Shown: positions 1 to 7,807 of the stretch, piece after piece
How positions within the stretch are numbered: the first letter of the stretch is position 1
How the letters are laid out: every line of letters begins with the position of its first letter
NCBI RefSeq assembly: GCF_027706745.1
Contig: NZ_JAQFWP010000064.1
Span: 1 to 43,302, forward strand
Source of the DNA: Nocardiopsis suaedae
GTDB taxonomy: Bacteria; Actinomycetota; Actinomycetes; Streptosporangiales; Streptosporangiaceae
Direction of reading: 5' to 3'
DNA length: 43,302 nt
The notes under the pieces: model-generated
Database searches by the model: none
Told to the model about the DNA's origin: nothing
What the model saw: the letters and a program-made list of their open reading frames with translations, nothing else
Position numbers and translations under genes: made by a program

Positions 1-703
1 GCAGGGGCGTGTAGCAGACGCGCACGTCGCGGTCGTCGCCGATGGGCAGGGCGGCCAGCGCGGCGGTGTAGTCGGCGGTGAGGCCCTCGGGGGCCGGGGC
101 GACGGCGGTGCCGCGGGGCAGCTCGTCGGCGAAGGGGGTCCGGTCGATGGCGGCGGAGATGTCCGCGTCCGAGGGCGGGACGATCTGCGCGCCCACCTCG
201 CCGGGCGCGGCGTCCCCGGCGGTGCCCTGGAAGACCTTGTAGCCGCTGTCGCGGGCGGGGTTGTGGCTGGCGGTGACCATCACCCCGGCGGCGGCGCTCA
301 GGCGGCGCACGGCGTAGGCGAGCACGGGGGTGGGCAGCGGGGCGGGGAGGAGGACGGGGCGGCACCCGGCCCCGGCGAGCACCTCGGCGGTGGCGCGGGC
401 GAAGTCGGCGGAGCGGTGGCGGGCGTCGTACCCGACGGCGACGACGGCGCCGGTGCCGACCCAGTCGGCGACCCCGGCGGCCGCGCGCATGGCGACGGCG
501 GTGTTCATCCGGTTGGGGCCCGCCCCGAGCTCGCCGCGCAAGCCCGCGGTGCCGAACTCGAGGCGGGCGCCGAACCGGTCGGCGAGGGCCGCGTCGTCAC
601 CGGAGTCCAGGAGGGCGATGAGCTCGGCACGGGTGGCGGGGTCGGGGTCGTGGGCCAGCCATTCGCGGGCACGGTCGCGCAGGACGGCCGCGGTCTCCTC
701 CAT
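1..703 (-). CDS. Phospho-sugar mutase (phosphomannomutase / phosphopentomutase type), 3' end missing
   Basis: N-terminal 234 residues of an alpha-D-phosphohexomutase-superfamily enzyme; the gene runs off the left edge. ATG at 703 is preceded by AAAGG. Visible motifs are FGTAGLRGELGAG (about 50-62), NRMN (64-67) and the catalytic phosphoserine loop TASHNP with Ser146. The GTAGLRG...NRMN N-terminus is the PGM2-like type, which includes phosphopentomutases as well as hexose mutases. It lies 422 bp downstream of purine nucleoside phosphorylase on the same strand and near deoC. I therefore infer that it may interconvert (deoxy)ribose-1-P and -5-P, but the specificity loops are outside the window. 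Automatic annotation would call it phosphomannomutase. Confidence 0.85.
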   Translation of the reverse strand, partial: MEETAAVLRDRAREWLAHDPDPATRAELIALLDSGDDAALADRFGARLEFGTAGLRGELGAGPNRMNTAVAMRAAAGVADWVGTGAVVAVGYDARHRSADFARATAEVLAGAGCRPVLLPAPLPTPVLAYAVRRLSAAAGVMVTASHNPARDSGYKVFQGTAGDAAPGEVGAQIVPPSDADISAAIDRTPFADELPRGTAVAPAPEGLTADYTAALAALPIGDDRDVRVCYTPL

Positions 704-1124
704 GCGAACGCCTTTCTTACGCAGAGGGTGCGCCCCGGTCGCCCGGGCGCCGCCAGCCTACTCCGCAGGCGCCGACAGGGGGCGGGCCTTGCGCCGAGGG
801 GCGAAGGGCGCGGCGCCCCTCACCCCGAACCCACCCGGCGCAACCAGGTGTAACGCCGCATCTCCGCGAGCGCGGAGTTCGGCTGCAGCCGTTCGAGGTG
901 CAGGCCGCCATGGCCGACCCGCCTCCGCCTGCGCCGGGCTCGGGGCCCGATAGTGCGCGCGGCGCATCTGCGGCGGTCCATCTCCGCCTGCGCGGAGTTC
1001 GGCCCCCGTCCCCGAGCAGACGCGGACGAAGGCCGGCCCATCACCGCGTGCGCGGAACTCGGAGCGAATGACCTGCGGCGACGCCAGGCATCATCTTCCG
1101 GCGACCACCCCGGCGCCCCGGGCG
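704..1124. repeat. Gene-free region with four short palindromic cores at about 60-bp spacing
   Basis: No convincing gene here. Four related cores begin near 862, 923, 982 and 1042, i.e. at steps of 61, 59 and 60 bp. Cores 1 and 3 are near-identical: CTCCGC, a 4-nt loop, GCGGAG, then TTCGG (862-882 and 982-1002). Core 4 (1042-1062) keeps CCGC-GTGC-GCGG and ends ACTCGG; core 2 (923-943) is more diverged. The DNA between cores is not similar. The block sits between the 3' end of the phosphorylase gene and the 5' end of the mutase gene, so it would be transcribed as a series of small hairpins if the two are cotranscribed. Confidence 0.7.
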
Positions 1125-1922
1125 TCAGAGCTTGGCCACCACCCCTGCCAGCAGGTCGCCCAGTCCGGCGGCGGCCTCGCGGCCGGTGTCCAGGACCTCC
1201 TTGTGGTCCAAGGGCTGGTCCGACAGTCCCGCCGCGACATTGGTGACCAACGAGATGCCGAGCACCGACGCCCCCAGGGCACGGGCCGCGATCGCTTCCA
1301 GGGCGGTCGACATGCCCACCAGGTCGGCCCCGAGCGCGCGCAGCATGCGGATCTCGGCCGGGGTCTCGAACTGCGGGCCCGACATCGCCGCGTACACGCC
1401 CTCCGGCAGCGACGGGTCGACCTCGCGCGCCAGCGCGCGCAGGCGCGGGTCGTACAGGGTCGTCAGGTCGACGAAGTCCGCACCGCTCAAGGGCGAGCGC
1501 GCGGTGAGGTTGATGTGGTCGGCGATGAGGACCGGGCTGCCGACGGGCACGTCCGAACGCAGTCCCCCAGCGGCGTTGGTCAGCACCACGTTCCCGGCTC
1601 CGGCCTGGACCGCCGTGCGCACCGCGTGCGCGACGGCGTCGGTGCCGTGCCCTTCGTACAGATGGGTCCGGCCGAGGAAGACGAGCACTTCACCACCTCC
1701 GGAGCTCACGACCCGCACCGTCCCGGCGTGTCCGGTGACGGCGGGCGGCGGGAAGCCCGGGAGGTCGGTCACGGGGACCTCCTCGACGGTCTCCCCCAGC
1801 GCATCGGCGGCCGGTCCCCAGCCGGAGCCCAGGACGACGGCGGCGCGGAAGGAATCGGTACCGGTGCGCTCGCGCAGCGCGTCCGCGGCCTCTCGGGCTC
1901 TGGCGATCGGGTCGGTGCTCAC
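1125..1922 (-). CDS. punA: Purine nucleoside phosphorylase (trimeric type)
   Basis: Phosphorolysis of (deoxy)inosine and (deoxy)guanosine to free base and (deoxy)ribose-1-phosphate in the cytosol. 265 aa, typical of the trimeric PNP/MTAP family. Phosphate-binding loop GSGWG is at 32-36; R85, H87 and E90 are in FLGRTHLYEGHG. The purine site shows GPQFETPAE (182-190, F186 and E187) and Asn228 in VTNVAAG. I chose the GTG at 1922 because GAGGAG stands 10 nt upstream; longer readings only add Arg-rich sequence unlike the family. It opens the deoxynucleoside catabolic route continued by the mutase at the left edge and deoC at 5587-6531. Confidence 0.92.
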   Translation of the reverse strand: MSTDPIARAREAADALRERTGTDSFRAAVVLGSGWGPAADALGETVEEVPVTDLPGFPPPAVTGHAGTVRVVSSGGGEVLVFLGRTHLYEGHGTDAVAHAVRTAVQAGAGNVVLTNAAGGLRSDVPVGSPVLIADHINLTARSPLSGADFVDLTTLYDPRLRALAREVDPSLPEGVYAAMSGPQFETPAEIRMLRALGADLVGMSTALEAIAARALGASVLGISLVTNVAAGLSDQPLDHKEVLDTGREAAAGLGDLLAGVVAKL

Positions 1923-2186
1923 GGGTCGCGTTCTCCTCACGGTGGTCCGGGTGATCGCGGCCGCCCGCACGGGGGGACGGTCGCGGGAATGCCGCTTGGG
2001 GCATCCTTTCCCGTCCCGGCGGTCGAAGGCAATGGTGGCCGCGCCGGGCGCCCCCGTGTGTCGCGAAGGGCGCCCCGGCAACCGACCACTCGACGAACGC
2101 CCAGTTCACGCCCTTACGGGAGGGTGCCCCAGCCCTGCTTGCCGGGCGGCGGGTTCCTCGCGGTCCGGGTCGGCGGCGGCTCGGCC

Positions 2187-2264
2187 CTCTCCGCGATGAT
2201 CTCGACGGAAGTGCTGTCGTTCCGGCGGTTCTGGCAGCACTTTTGTCGAGATCATCGCGGGGAG
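2187..2264. repeat. Long inverted repeat (26-bp arms, 18-nt loop)
   Basis: Arm 1 (2191-2216) and arm 2 (2235-2260) pair over CCGCGATGATCTCGAC, three positions that differ by two bases, and AGTGCTG. The two differing positions become G-U wobbles in plus-strand RNA. CTCT and GAGAG flanks extend the symmetry. It lies in the 355-bp gap between the GNAT gene and the phosphorylase gene, 18 bp past the GNAT stop codon. A terminator or a mobile REP/MITE-like palindrome would both fit. The arms are much less GC-biased than the surroundings, which favours a dispersed element. I see nothing else in 1923-2277 apart from the phosphorylase leader. Confidence 0.75.
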
Positions 2265-2277
2265 AGCCGACCCCAGG

Positions 2278-2982
2278 TCACACCAGGGGCATCGACAGCA
2301 CGTGCTGGGGCCCCGCATCGGCGCCCAGGTATCGGCGGCCCGTGTCCTCGAACCCTCCGGCGGTGTACGCCCTGTACCCGGCGGGGTTGGCCGTCTTCAC
2401 CGTCGCCAGGACCTCCTCCGCCTCCGGGGCGGCCTCGCGGGCCAGCGACGGCAGCAGGCGGCAGGCCCGGCGCGCCACCCCTTCGCCCTGCCATCGGACC
2501 TCGATCAGGAACGACCTCAGCATCACCGCCCGCTCCGGCGCCGCCGTCAGGCTCGACCCGTCGCCAGGGACGATCCCTGTTCCCGACGGCACCGCCTTGT
2601 CGAGGATCCCGAAGCCCGCCGTCGCGCCGTCCACCAGGACCGCGAAAGGCACCTGCCCGGGGACGGCGTCGGCCTTGGGGAGCGTCACCACCGGCGGGTC
2701 CACGAACCTGCCCTGCCCCGGTGCCAGGCGCAGGCGCAGGACGTCGGCGCGGACGCGCGCGATGAACGCGAGGCGCGCGTCCGCGCCGGCCGGATCGTCG
2801 CCCGGCTCCCTGCCCGACTCATCGCGGGCCTCGCGCGGCCCACCCGACTCATCGCGTGACGCTTCACCTGGCGGCTCGTCCCGGGCCTCGCCCGGTGGCT
2901 CGTCCGACACTCCGTCCGGCTTGTCCAAACGCAGCAGCTCGACGGCTCCACGGTGCCCCGTGGAGCCGGTCACGCCGGGCAT
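2278..2982 (-). CDS. GNAT-family N-acetyltransferase with repetitive acidic N-terminus
   Basis: 234 aa; ATG at 2982 is preceded by GGAGGAGAGGCG. The C-terminal half (about 105-234) has the GNAT fold signature: a strand with VPFAVLVDG, then the acetyl-CoA loop EVRWQGEGVARRA (Q165-G166-x-G168-x-A170) and a C-terminal KTANPAGYRAYTAGGF segment typical of single-domain GNATs. Residues 24-62 are low-complexity, with near-repeats of DEPPGEA and RDES that reflect repeats in the DNA at about 2810-2910. Its substrate is unknown. It sits inside the deoxynucleoside catabolic run, but nothing in the sequence ties it to that pathway. Confidence 0.8.
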   Translation of the reverse strand: MPGVTGSTGHRGAVELLRLDKPDGVSDEPPGEARDEPPGEASRDESGGPREARDESGREPGDDPAGADARLAFIARVRADVLRLRLAPGQGRFVDPPVVTLPKADAVPGQVPFAVLVDGATAGFGILDKAVPSGTGIVPGDGSSLTAAPERAVMLRSFLIEVRWQGEGVARRACRLLPSLAREAAPEAEEVLATVKTANPAGYRAYTAGGFEDTGRRYLGADAGPQHVLSMPLV

Positions 2983-3124
2983 CGCCTCTCCTCCAGGTCT
3001 CCTCGGCGGGCCGGATGACGGCCCATCGCCCCGCCCGCGGCGCCCCAGGCGACCTCAGGCGCCCCAGGCGCCCGAGACCGGGCACCTCAGGCGCCACAGA
3101 CGCCGCCCGGGCACCTCGCGCACC

Positions 3125-4030
3125 TCAGGTGCCGACGGGGTGCCACACGGTCTTGGTCTCCAGGAACGGCCGGATACGGCCCAGCCCCGGGTCGGCCTCC
3201 CACTCCACCGCCGGGTCCGGGCGCAGCACCCGCTTCAGGGTCTCGGCCGCCGCCTCCTCCAGGTCGGCGGCCAGGTCTCCCGCTCCGGCCACGTCCAGCG
3301 CCCCGGCCAGGTCCAATGCGTTCACATCGGCGTGCGCGGCCAGCGGCGGGGCCAGCTCGGCCGTGCGGCCGGTGAGGATGTTGGCGACCCCGCCCGGCAG
3401 GTCCGAGGTGGCCAGCACCTCGGCCAGCGCCACCGCGGGCAGCGGCGCCCGCTCGGAGGCGACCAGCACCGCCGTGTTGCCCATGGCGACCACCGGCGCC
3501 AGCACCGACACCAGCCCCAGCAGCGGGGCGTCCTGCGGCGCGAGCACCGCCACCACCCCGGTCGGCTCGGGCGCGGACCGGTTGTCGTAGGGCCCGGAGA
3601 CCGGGTTGGTGCCGCCGAGCACCTGGGCGGCCTTGTCGGTCCAGCCCGCGTAGTACACCCACCGGTCGATCGCGGCGGACACCTCGCGCTCGGCCTCGGG
3701 GCGCCCCGCACCGGTGGCGGCCGACAGCTCGGCGGCGAACTGGGCCCGCCGCCCCTCCATCATCTCCGCCGCCCGGTACAGGACCTGCCCCCTGTTGTAG
3801 GCGGTGCGCCCCGCCCACCCGGGGAAGGCCTTGCGGGCCGCCGCCACCGCGTCCCGGGCGTCCTTGCGCGAGGCCATGCCCGCGTTGGCCAGGTGTTCTC
3901 CGTCCGCCGACGCCACGGGGTAGGACCTCCCCGACTCCGATCGCGGGAACGCCCCGCCGATGTACAGCTTGTGGGTCTTGCGGACGGCGACGCGCGGCGC
4001 CGCCGCCCCGTCGTGCCGGTGCTCAGACAA
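3125..4030 (-). CDS. Non-catalytic ALDH-like subunit (second half of a split ALDH16)
   Basis: 301 aa. It resembles an aldehyde dehydrogenase NAD-binding domain: LYIGGAF, AFPGWAG, PTGVVAVLAPQDAPLLG, VAMGNTAVLV and LPGGVANILTG. It has no FTGS, ELGGK, catalytic Cys or EEIFGPV segment. After a short junction it resumes with the ALDH C-terminal tail, FLETKTVWHP. This is the arrangement I know from the C-terminal domain of ALDH16. The start is TTG at 4030, with GGAGG six bases upstream (4037-4041), and it overlaps the stop of the preceding dehydrogenase gene by 8 nt, so translation is probably coupled. Likely a structural partner completing the oligomer of the catalytic subunit. A frameshift separating one long gene is the alternative. 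Confidence 0.82.
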   Translation of the reverse strand: MSEHRHDGAAAPRVAVRKTHKLYIGGAFPRSESGRSYPVASADGEHLANAGMASRKDARDAVAAARKAFPGWAGRTAYNRGQVLYRAAEMMEGRRAQFAAELSAATGAGRPEAEREVSAAIDRWVYYAGWTDKAAQVLGGTNPVSGPYDNRSAPEPTGVVAVLAPQDAPLLGLVSVLAPVVAMGNTAVLVASERAPLPAVALAEVLATSDLPGGVANILTGRTAELAPPLAAHADVNALDLAGALDVAGAGDLAADLEEAAAETLKRVLRPDPAVEWEADPGLGRIRPFLETKTVWHPVGT

Positions 4031-5576
4031 GGTAGGCCTCCAGTCCGTGGCGCCCGCCCTCCCGGCCGTAGCCGGACTCCTTGTACCCGCCGAAGGGGCT
4101 GGCCGGGTCGAACCTGTTGAAGGTGTTGGACCACACCACCCCGGCTCGCAGCCGCTCGGCGGTCCACAGCATCCGCGACCCCTTCTCGGTCCACACCCCG
4201 GCCGACAGCCCGTAGGGCGTGTTGTTGGCCTTGGCGACCGCCTCCTCGGGGGTGCGGAACGTCAGCACGCTCAGCACCGGCCCGAAGATCTCCTCGCGGG
4301 CGACCCGGTGGGCCTGCGTCACGCCGGTGAAGACCGTCGGGGGGAACCAGTGGCCGCGCTCGGGCAGCGGGCACGGCGGCGACCAGGCCTCGGCGCCCTC
4401 GGCACGCCCGGTCTCGGCCAGCGCGCGGATGCGTTCGAGCTGGGCGGCCGAGTTGACCGCGCCGATGTCGGTGTTCTTGTCGAGGGGGTCGCCGAGCCGC
4501 AGCAGGGCCATGCGGGCCCGCAGCCGCTCCAGGAACTCCTCCGCGACCGACTCCTGGACGAGCAGCCGCGACCCGGCGCAGCACACGTGCCCCTGGTTGA
4601 AGAAGACGCCGTTGACCACGCCCTCCACGGCCTGGTCCAGGGCGGCGTCGTCGTAGACGATGTTGGCGCCCTTGCCCCCGAGCTCCAGGGTGAGGCGCTT
4701 ACCGGTTCCGGCGAGGGTGCGGGCGATGCCCCGGCCGACCTCGGTCGAGCCGGTGAAGGCGACCTTGTCGGCCCCCGGGTGGGAGACCAGCAGCCGCCCG
4801 GTCTCCCCGTCCCCGGGGACGATGTTGACGACGCCCGGAGGCAGTCCCGCCTCCTGGCAGACCTCGGCGAACAACAGCGCCGACAGCGGGGTGGTCTCGG
4901 CGGGCTTGAGGACGGCGGTGTTGCCGGCCGCGAGCGCCGGGGCGATCTTCCAGGCGAGCATCAGCAGCGGGAAGTTCCACGGCACGACCTGCGCGCACAC
5001 GCCGACCGGCCGGGGGTCGGACCCCATACCGGCGTAGGCGAGCTTGTCGGCCCACCCGGCGTGGTAGAAGAAGTGCGCGGCGGCCATGGGCACGTCGAAG
5101 TCGCGCGTCTCCTTGATGGGCTTGCCGTTGTCGAGGGTCTCCAGCACGGCGGTCTCGCGGGCCCGCTCCTGGAGGACGCGGGCGATGCGGAAGAGGTACT
5201 TGCCGCGCTCGGCGCCGGGCAGGTCCCGCCAGACGGTGTCGTAGGCCCGACGGGCGGCGGCCACGGCCCGGTCGACGTCGGCCTCCCCGCAGACCGCCAC
5301 CTGCGCCAGCGGCTCCTCGTCGGCGGGGTTGGCGGTGGTGAGGTGCTCGCCGCTCTTGGCGGGCGCGAACTCCCCGTCGATGAACGGGTCGTAGGCCTCG
5401 CGCAGCCGCACCACCGAGCGCGACTCGGGGGCGGGTGCGTACTCCAGGGGCTGTCCGTCCAACCGCGAACCCTTCCTGCTCGTGCCGTGACCGTCGGCCG
5501 CTTCTCCGCCGACTTCTCCGCCGCCGGCTCCGGCGGCCTGCTCCTCCGGCGCCCGGGGCCGGTCCTCGCTGCTCAT
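4023..5576 (-). CDS. Aldehyde dehydrogenase, catalytic half of a split ALDH16
   Basis: 517 aa NAD(P)-dependent aldehyde dehydrogenase. Visible motifs: PWNFP (199-203), K224 in LKPAE, FTGSTEVG (274-281), general-base E298 in LELGGK, catalytic C332 in NQGHVCCAGS, and EEIFGPV further on. The first 50 residues are disordered-looking (Gly/Glu/Ala). The protein stops at HGLEAYLV, just where ordinary ALDHs continue with the ETKTVW oligomerisation tail. That tail is instead found on the next gene. ATG at 5576 starts 10 bp after the deoC stop, so deoC and the two dehydrogenase genes look like one operon. The likely substrate is the acetaldehyde released by DeoC (inferred from context). Confidence 0.9.
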   Translation of the reverse strand: MSSEDRPRAPEEQAAGAGGGEVGGEAADGHGTSRKGSRLDGQPLEYAPAPESRSVVRLREAYDPFIDGEFAPAKSGEHLTTANPADEEPLAQVAVCGEADVDRAVAAARRAYDTVWRDLPGAERGKYLFRIARVLQERARETAVLETLDNGKPIKETRDFDVPMAAAHFFYHAGWADKLAYAGMGSDPRPVGVCAQVVPWNFPLLMLAWKIAPALAAGNTAVLKPAETTPLSALLFAEVCQEAGLPPGVVNIVPGDGETGRLLVSHPGADKVAFTGSTEVGRGIARTLAGTGKRLTLELGGKGANIVYDDAALDQAVEGVVNGVFFNQGHVCCAGSRLLVQESVAEEFLERLRARMALLRLGDPLDKNTDIGAVNSAAQLERIRALAETGRAEGAEAWSPPCPLPERGHWFPPTVFTGVTQAHRVAREEIFGPVLSVLTFRTPEEAVAKANNTPYGLSAGVWTEKGSRMLWTAERLRAGVVWSNTFNRFDPASPFGGYKESGYGREGGRHGLEAYLV

Positions 5577-5586
5577 GGGGGCCGCC

Positions 5587-6531
5587 TCAGTCGATGGTGA
5601 AGTAGTCGGGACCGGCGTAGGCGCCGGTGCGCTGCTTGGCGCGCTGCATCAGCAGGTCGTTGAGGAGGCTGGAGGCGCCGATCCGGAACAGTGCCGGGTC
5701 CAGCCAGCGAGGCCCGGCCACCTCCTGCACCATGACCAGGTTGCGGATCGCGTCCTTGGCGGTGCGGATGCCCCCGGCGGGCTTGACGCCGACGGCGCGG
5801 CCGGTGGCCGCCAGGTTGTCGCGGACGGCCTCCAGCATCACCAGCACGACCGGGGGCGTGGCGGCGGGCGCCACCTTCCCGGTGGAGGTCTTGATGAAGT
5901 CGGCGCCCGCGCCCATCGCCAGCCAGGAGGCGCGGCGCACGTTGTCCAGGGTGGCCAGTTCGCCGGTCTCCAGGATGACCTTGAGGTGGGCGCCGCCGCA
6001 GGCCTCCCGGACGGCGGTGATCTCCTCGTGGACCTTGCGGTAGTCCCCGGCGAGGAACGCGCCGCGGTCGATGACCATGTCGATCTCGGTGGCGCCGTCG
6101 GCCACCGCGCGGCGGGTGTCGGCGAGCTTGGCCTCCAGCGGGGCGCGCCCGGAGGGGAAGGCGGTGGCGACCGAGGCGACGCCCACGCCGCTGCCGCGCA
6201 CCGCCTCGGCGGCGACGCCGACCAGGTCGGAGTAGACGCACACGGCGGCGGCCGCGGGGGCGTCCGGGTCGTCGGGGTCGGGGCGGCGGGCCTTGGCGGC
6301 CAGCGCGCGCACCTTCCCGGGGGTGTCGGCGCCCTCCAGGGTGGTCAGGTCGACCATGCGCACGGCAAGGTCGAGCGCGGCGGCCTTGGCGGTCGTCTTG
6401 ACCGAGCGGGTGGCCAGCCCGGCGGCGCGTTCACGGGCGCCGACGTCGTCCACGCCGGGCAGCCCGTGCAGGAACTCGCGCAGGGCCCGGTTGGTGGGGG
6501 CCTGCTCGGCGGCGATGGCGGTCTGGGGCAC
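5587..6531 (-). CDS. deoC: Deoxyribose-phosphate aldolase
   Basis: Class I aldolase cleaving 2-deoxyribose-5-phosphate to glyceraldehyde-3-phosphate and acetaldehyde. 314 aa, the longer form with an N-terminal extension compared with the about 250-aa E. coli enzyme. Schiff-base Lys214 is in DFIKTSTGK, the second catalytic lysine Lys250 is in GVKPAGGIRT, and the acidic residue D151 is in TEIDMVID. I chose GTG at 6531 because GAGGTGG lies a few bases upstream. It is first in a tight minus-strand operon with the two ALDH16 halves, and the phosphorylase and mutase lie further downstream. Confidence 0.93.
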   Translation of the reverse strand: MPQTAIAAEQAPTNRALREFLHGLPGVDDVGARERAAGLATRSVKTTAKAAALDLAVRMVDLTTLEGADTPGKVRALAAKARRPDPDDPDAPAAAAVCVYSDLVGVAAEAVRGSGVGVASVATAFPSGRAPLEAKLADTRRAVADGATEIDMVIDRGAFLAGDYRKVHEEITAVREACGGAHLKVILETGELATLDNVRRASWLAMGAGADFIKTSTGKVAPAATPPVVLVMLEAVRDNLAATGRAVGVKPAGGIRTAKDAIRNLVMVQEVAGPRWLDPALFRIGASSLLNDLLMQRAKQRTGAYAGPDYFTID

Positions 6532-6956
6532 GGTCCACCTCGTGAGCGGTCGTCGTGAGCGGTTCCTCGTCGTCGGCCGGGGATCGTCCGGCCCTCGCCT
6601 GGGGCCACCCTAGCGCGCGGCCGCGGGGGCGCCCTCCTCCGCGGGCCGGGCCGCCGCGGCGGCCGCCGCCGGAGCCGCGGCCCGCCCTGTTGCCGTCCAC
6701 GGATGCGACGACGGAATCACGGCTCGGACAGACCGCGCCCTGGCCTTCGCCGTGCAGGGATGCCGACCGGGCGCGCCCCGCCCGCCTGGCTCACCCGCGG
6801 CTTCCGGCACCGCCCGCCGGTCCTGGGACTCCACCGAGGCCGAGGCCGGGGACCGGGCCGGGGCCCCGGCGGGGCGCGCCCGCCCCGCCACGGCGGCCCG
6901 TACCCTGAACAGGCGAGGGACGTCGGCACCGGGCCGACGCCGCGCCGGAGGGGGAC
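6532..6956. other. Divergent intergenic region with a 14-bp inverted repeat
   Basis: No gene recognised. It separates deoC (leftward) from the gene at 6957 (rightward) and must hold both promoters. A perfect 14-bp inverted pair, GGGCGCGCCCCGCC (6769-6782) and its complement (6868-6881), lies 85 bp apart. TACCCT at 6901-6906 could be a -10 element for the rightward gene. GTGAGCGGT occurs twice just upstream of the deoC start, at about 6542-6561. No convincing -35 could be placed. Confidence 0.4.
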
Positions 6957-7664
6957 ATGGCCGAGTTCCGGATCGTCTCGCAGGACGGGTTCGACCTGAA
7001 GCGGCTCGCGGCGGCGCTCGCCGAGTCGCAGGGCTGGCCGCGCGAGCGCATCGGCATCTGGGAGAACCGGCGCGACGGGGAGGTCGTCGTCACCGTCGAC
7101 GACGAGCTGCTGGCCCCCTCCTCCGGCCCCGACCCGCTCACCCTGCCCATGCACACCCCCCGGGACGTGCACCGCGCCTGCGAGCTGATCCGCCGCCGGG
7201 ACGTCTCGCTGCGCGGGGTGGACTTCGCCGAGCTGCGCCGCGAGGCCGCCCGCTTCTTCTCCGCGGGGTGGTCGGTGGCCGACCTGCTGCACGCGCTCAG
7301 CCACCGCCCCGACGGCGCCCCCTGGCCGCGCGGCGAGGGCTACCAGGGGGTGGAGTGGCTGCGGCACCGCCTCAAGCACTGGACCACCCCCAGCGGCGAC
7401 ATCCGGCCCTCGGTCTCCCAGGAGACGGTGCAGATGCGCATCGTCGGCCGGGCCGGGCTGCCCGAGGACATCGGCATGCCCCCCGACGGGACGGAGGAGG
7501 ACGCCGGGCCGCGCACCGGCCGTGCGGCCCCCGACCGGGTGCGCGCCGCCGCCGACGACGCGCGGCGGCTGATCCGCGCCGCGACCCGCACGACCAGCGA
7601 CGGCCTGTCCCACCAGGAACGCACCGCAACCCGTATCAATCGGACACCGGACGCGGATCAGTAG
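6957..7664 (+). CDS. Conserved-looking actinobacterial protein of unknown function
   Basis: 235 aa, ATG at 6957 preceded by GGAGGGGGAC. I do not recognise the family. The N-terminal 80 residues look folded (mixed helix and strand: AEFRIVSQDGFDLKRLAAAL, then VVVTVDDELL). The middle contains SAGWSVADLLHAL, which could be a helix-turn-helix-like or other all-helical segment, and a Trp-rich piece GVEWLRHRLKHW. The C-terminal 60 residues are polar and probably disordered. There is no signal peptide or membrane segment. It is transcribed towards the PTS genes but separated from them by 143 bp, so it is probably independent. Confidence 0.65.
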   Translation: MAEFRIVSQDGFDLKRLAAALAESQGWPRERIGIWENRRDGEVVVTVDDELLAPSSGPDPLTLPMHTPRDVHRACELIRRRDVSLRGVDFAELRREAARFFSAGWSVADLLHALSHRPDGAPWPRGEGYQGVEWLRHRLKHWTTPSGDIRPSVSQETVQMRIVGRAGLPEDIGMPPDGTEEDAGPRTGRAAPDRVRAAADDARRLIRAATRTTSDGLSHQERTATRINRTPDADQ

Positions 7665-7694
7665 CTTCGGGGCACGACACCCCAGTCGGTGATG

Positions 7695-7723
7695 CGTTAC
7701 ATTCCTCCGGAAGCGCCGTAACG
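7695..7723. promoter_or_regulatory. Inverted repeat upstream of the ascorbate-type PTS genes
   Basis: CGTTAC (7695-7700) and GTAACG (7718-7723) form a perfect 6-bp inverted repeat separated by 17 bp. The site is 85 bp upstream of the IIA start codon, in the only AT-richer patch of this 143-bp gap. It is a candidate operator for the PTS operon; no regulator gene is adjacent. Confidence 0.4.
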
Positions 7724-7807
7724 TTGGACACGGTCCGCACCGCGGACCCGCGGCCGCGGCCCGCCGCGGCCCCGACCGTCCCTCGCGTCCCGCCGCCGGG
7801 AGGGCCC

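Noticed and set aside
263-953. Long plus-strand frames opposite the mutase gene
   Set aside because: They mirror the minus-strand mutase codons, are Gly/Arg/Ala-rich and match no family; typical shadows in high-GC DNA.
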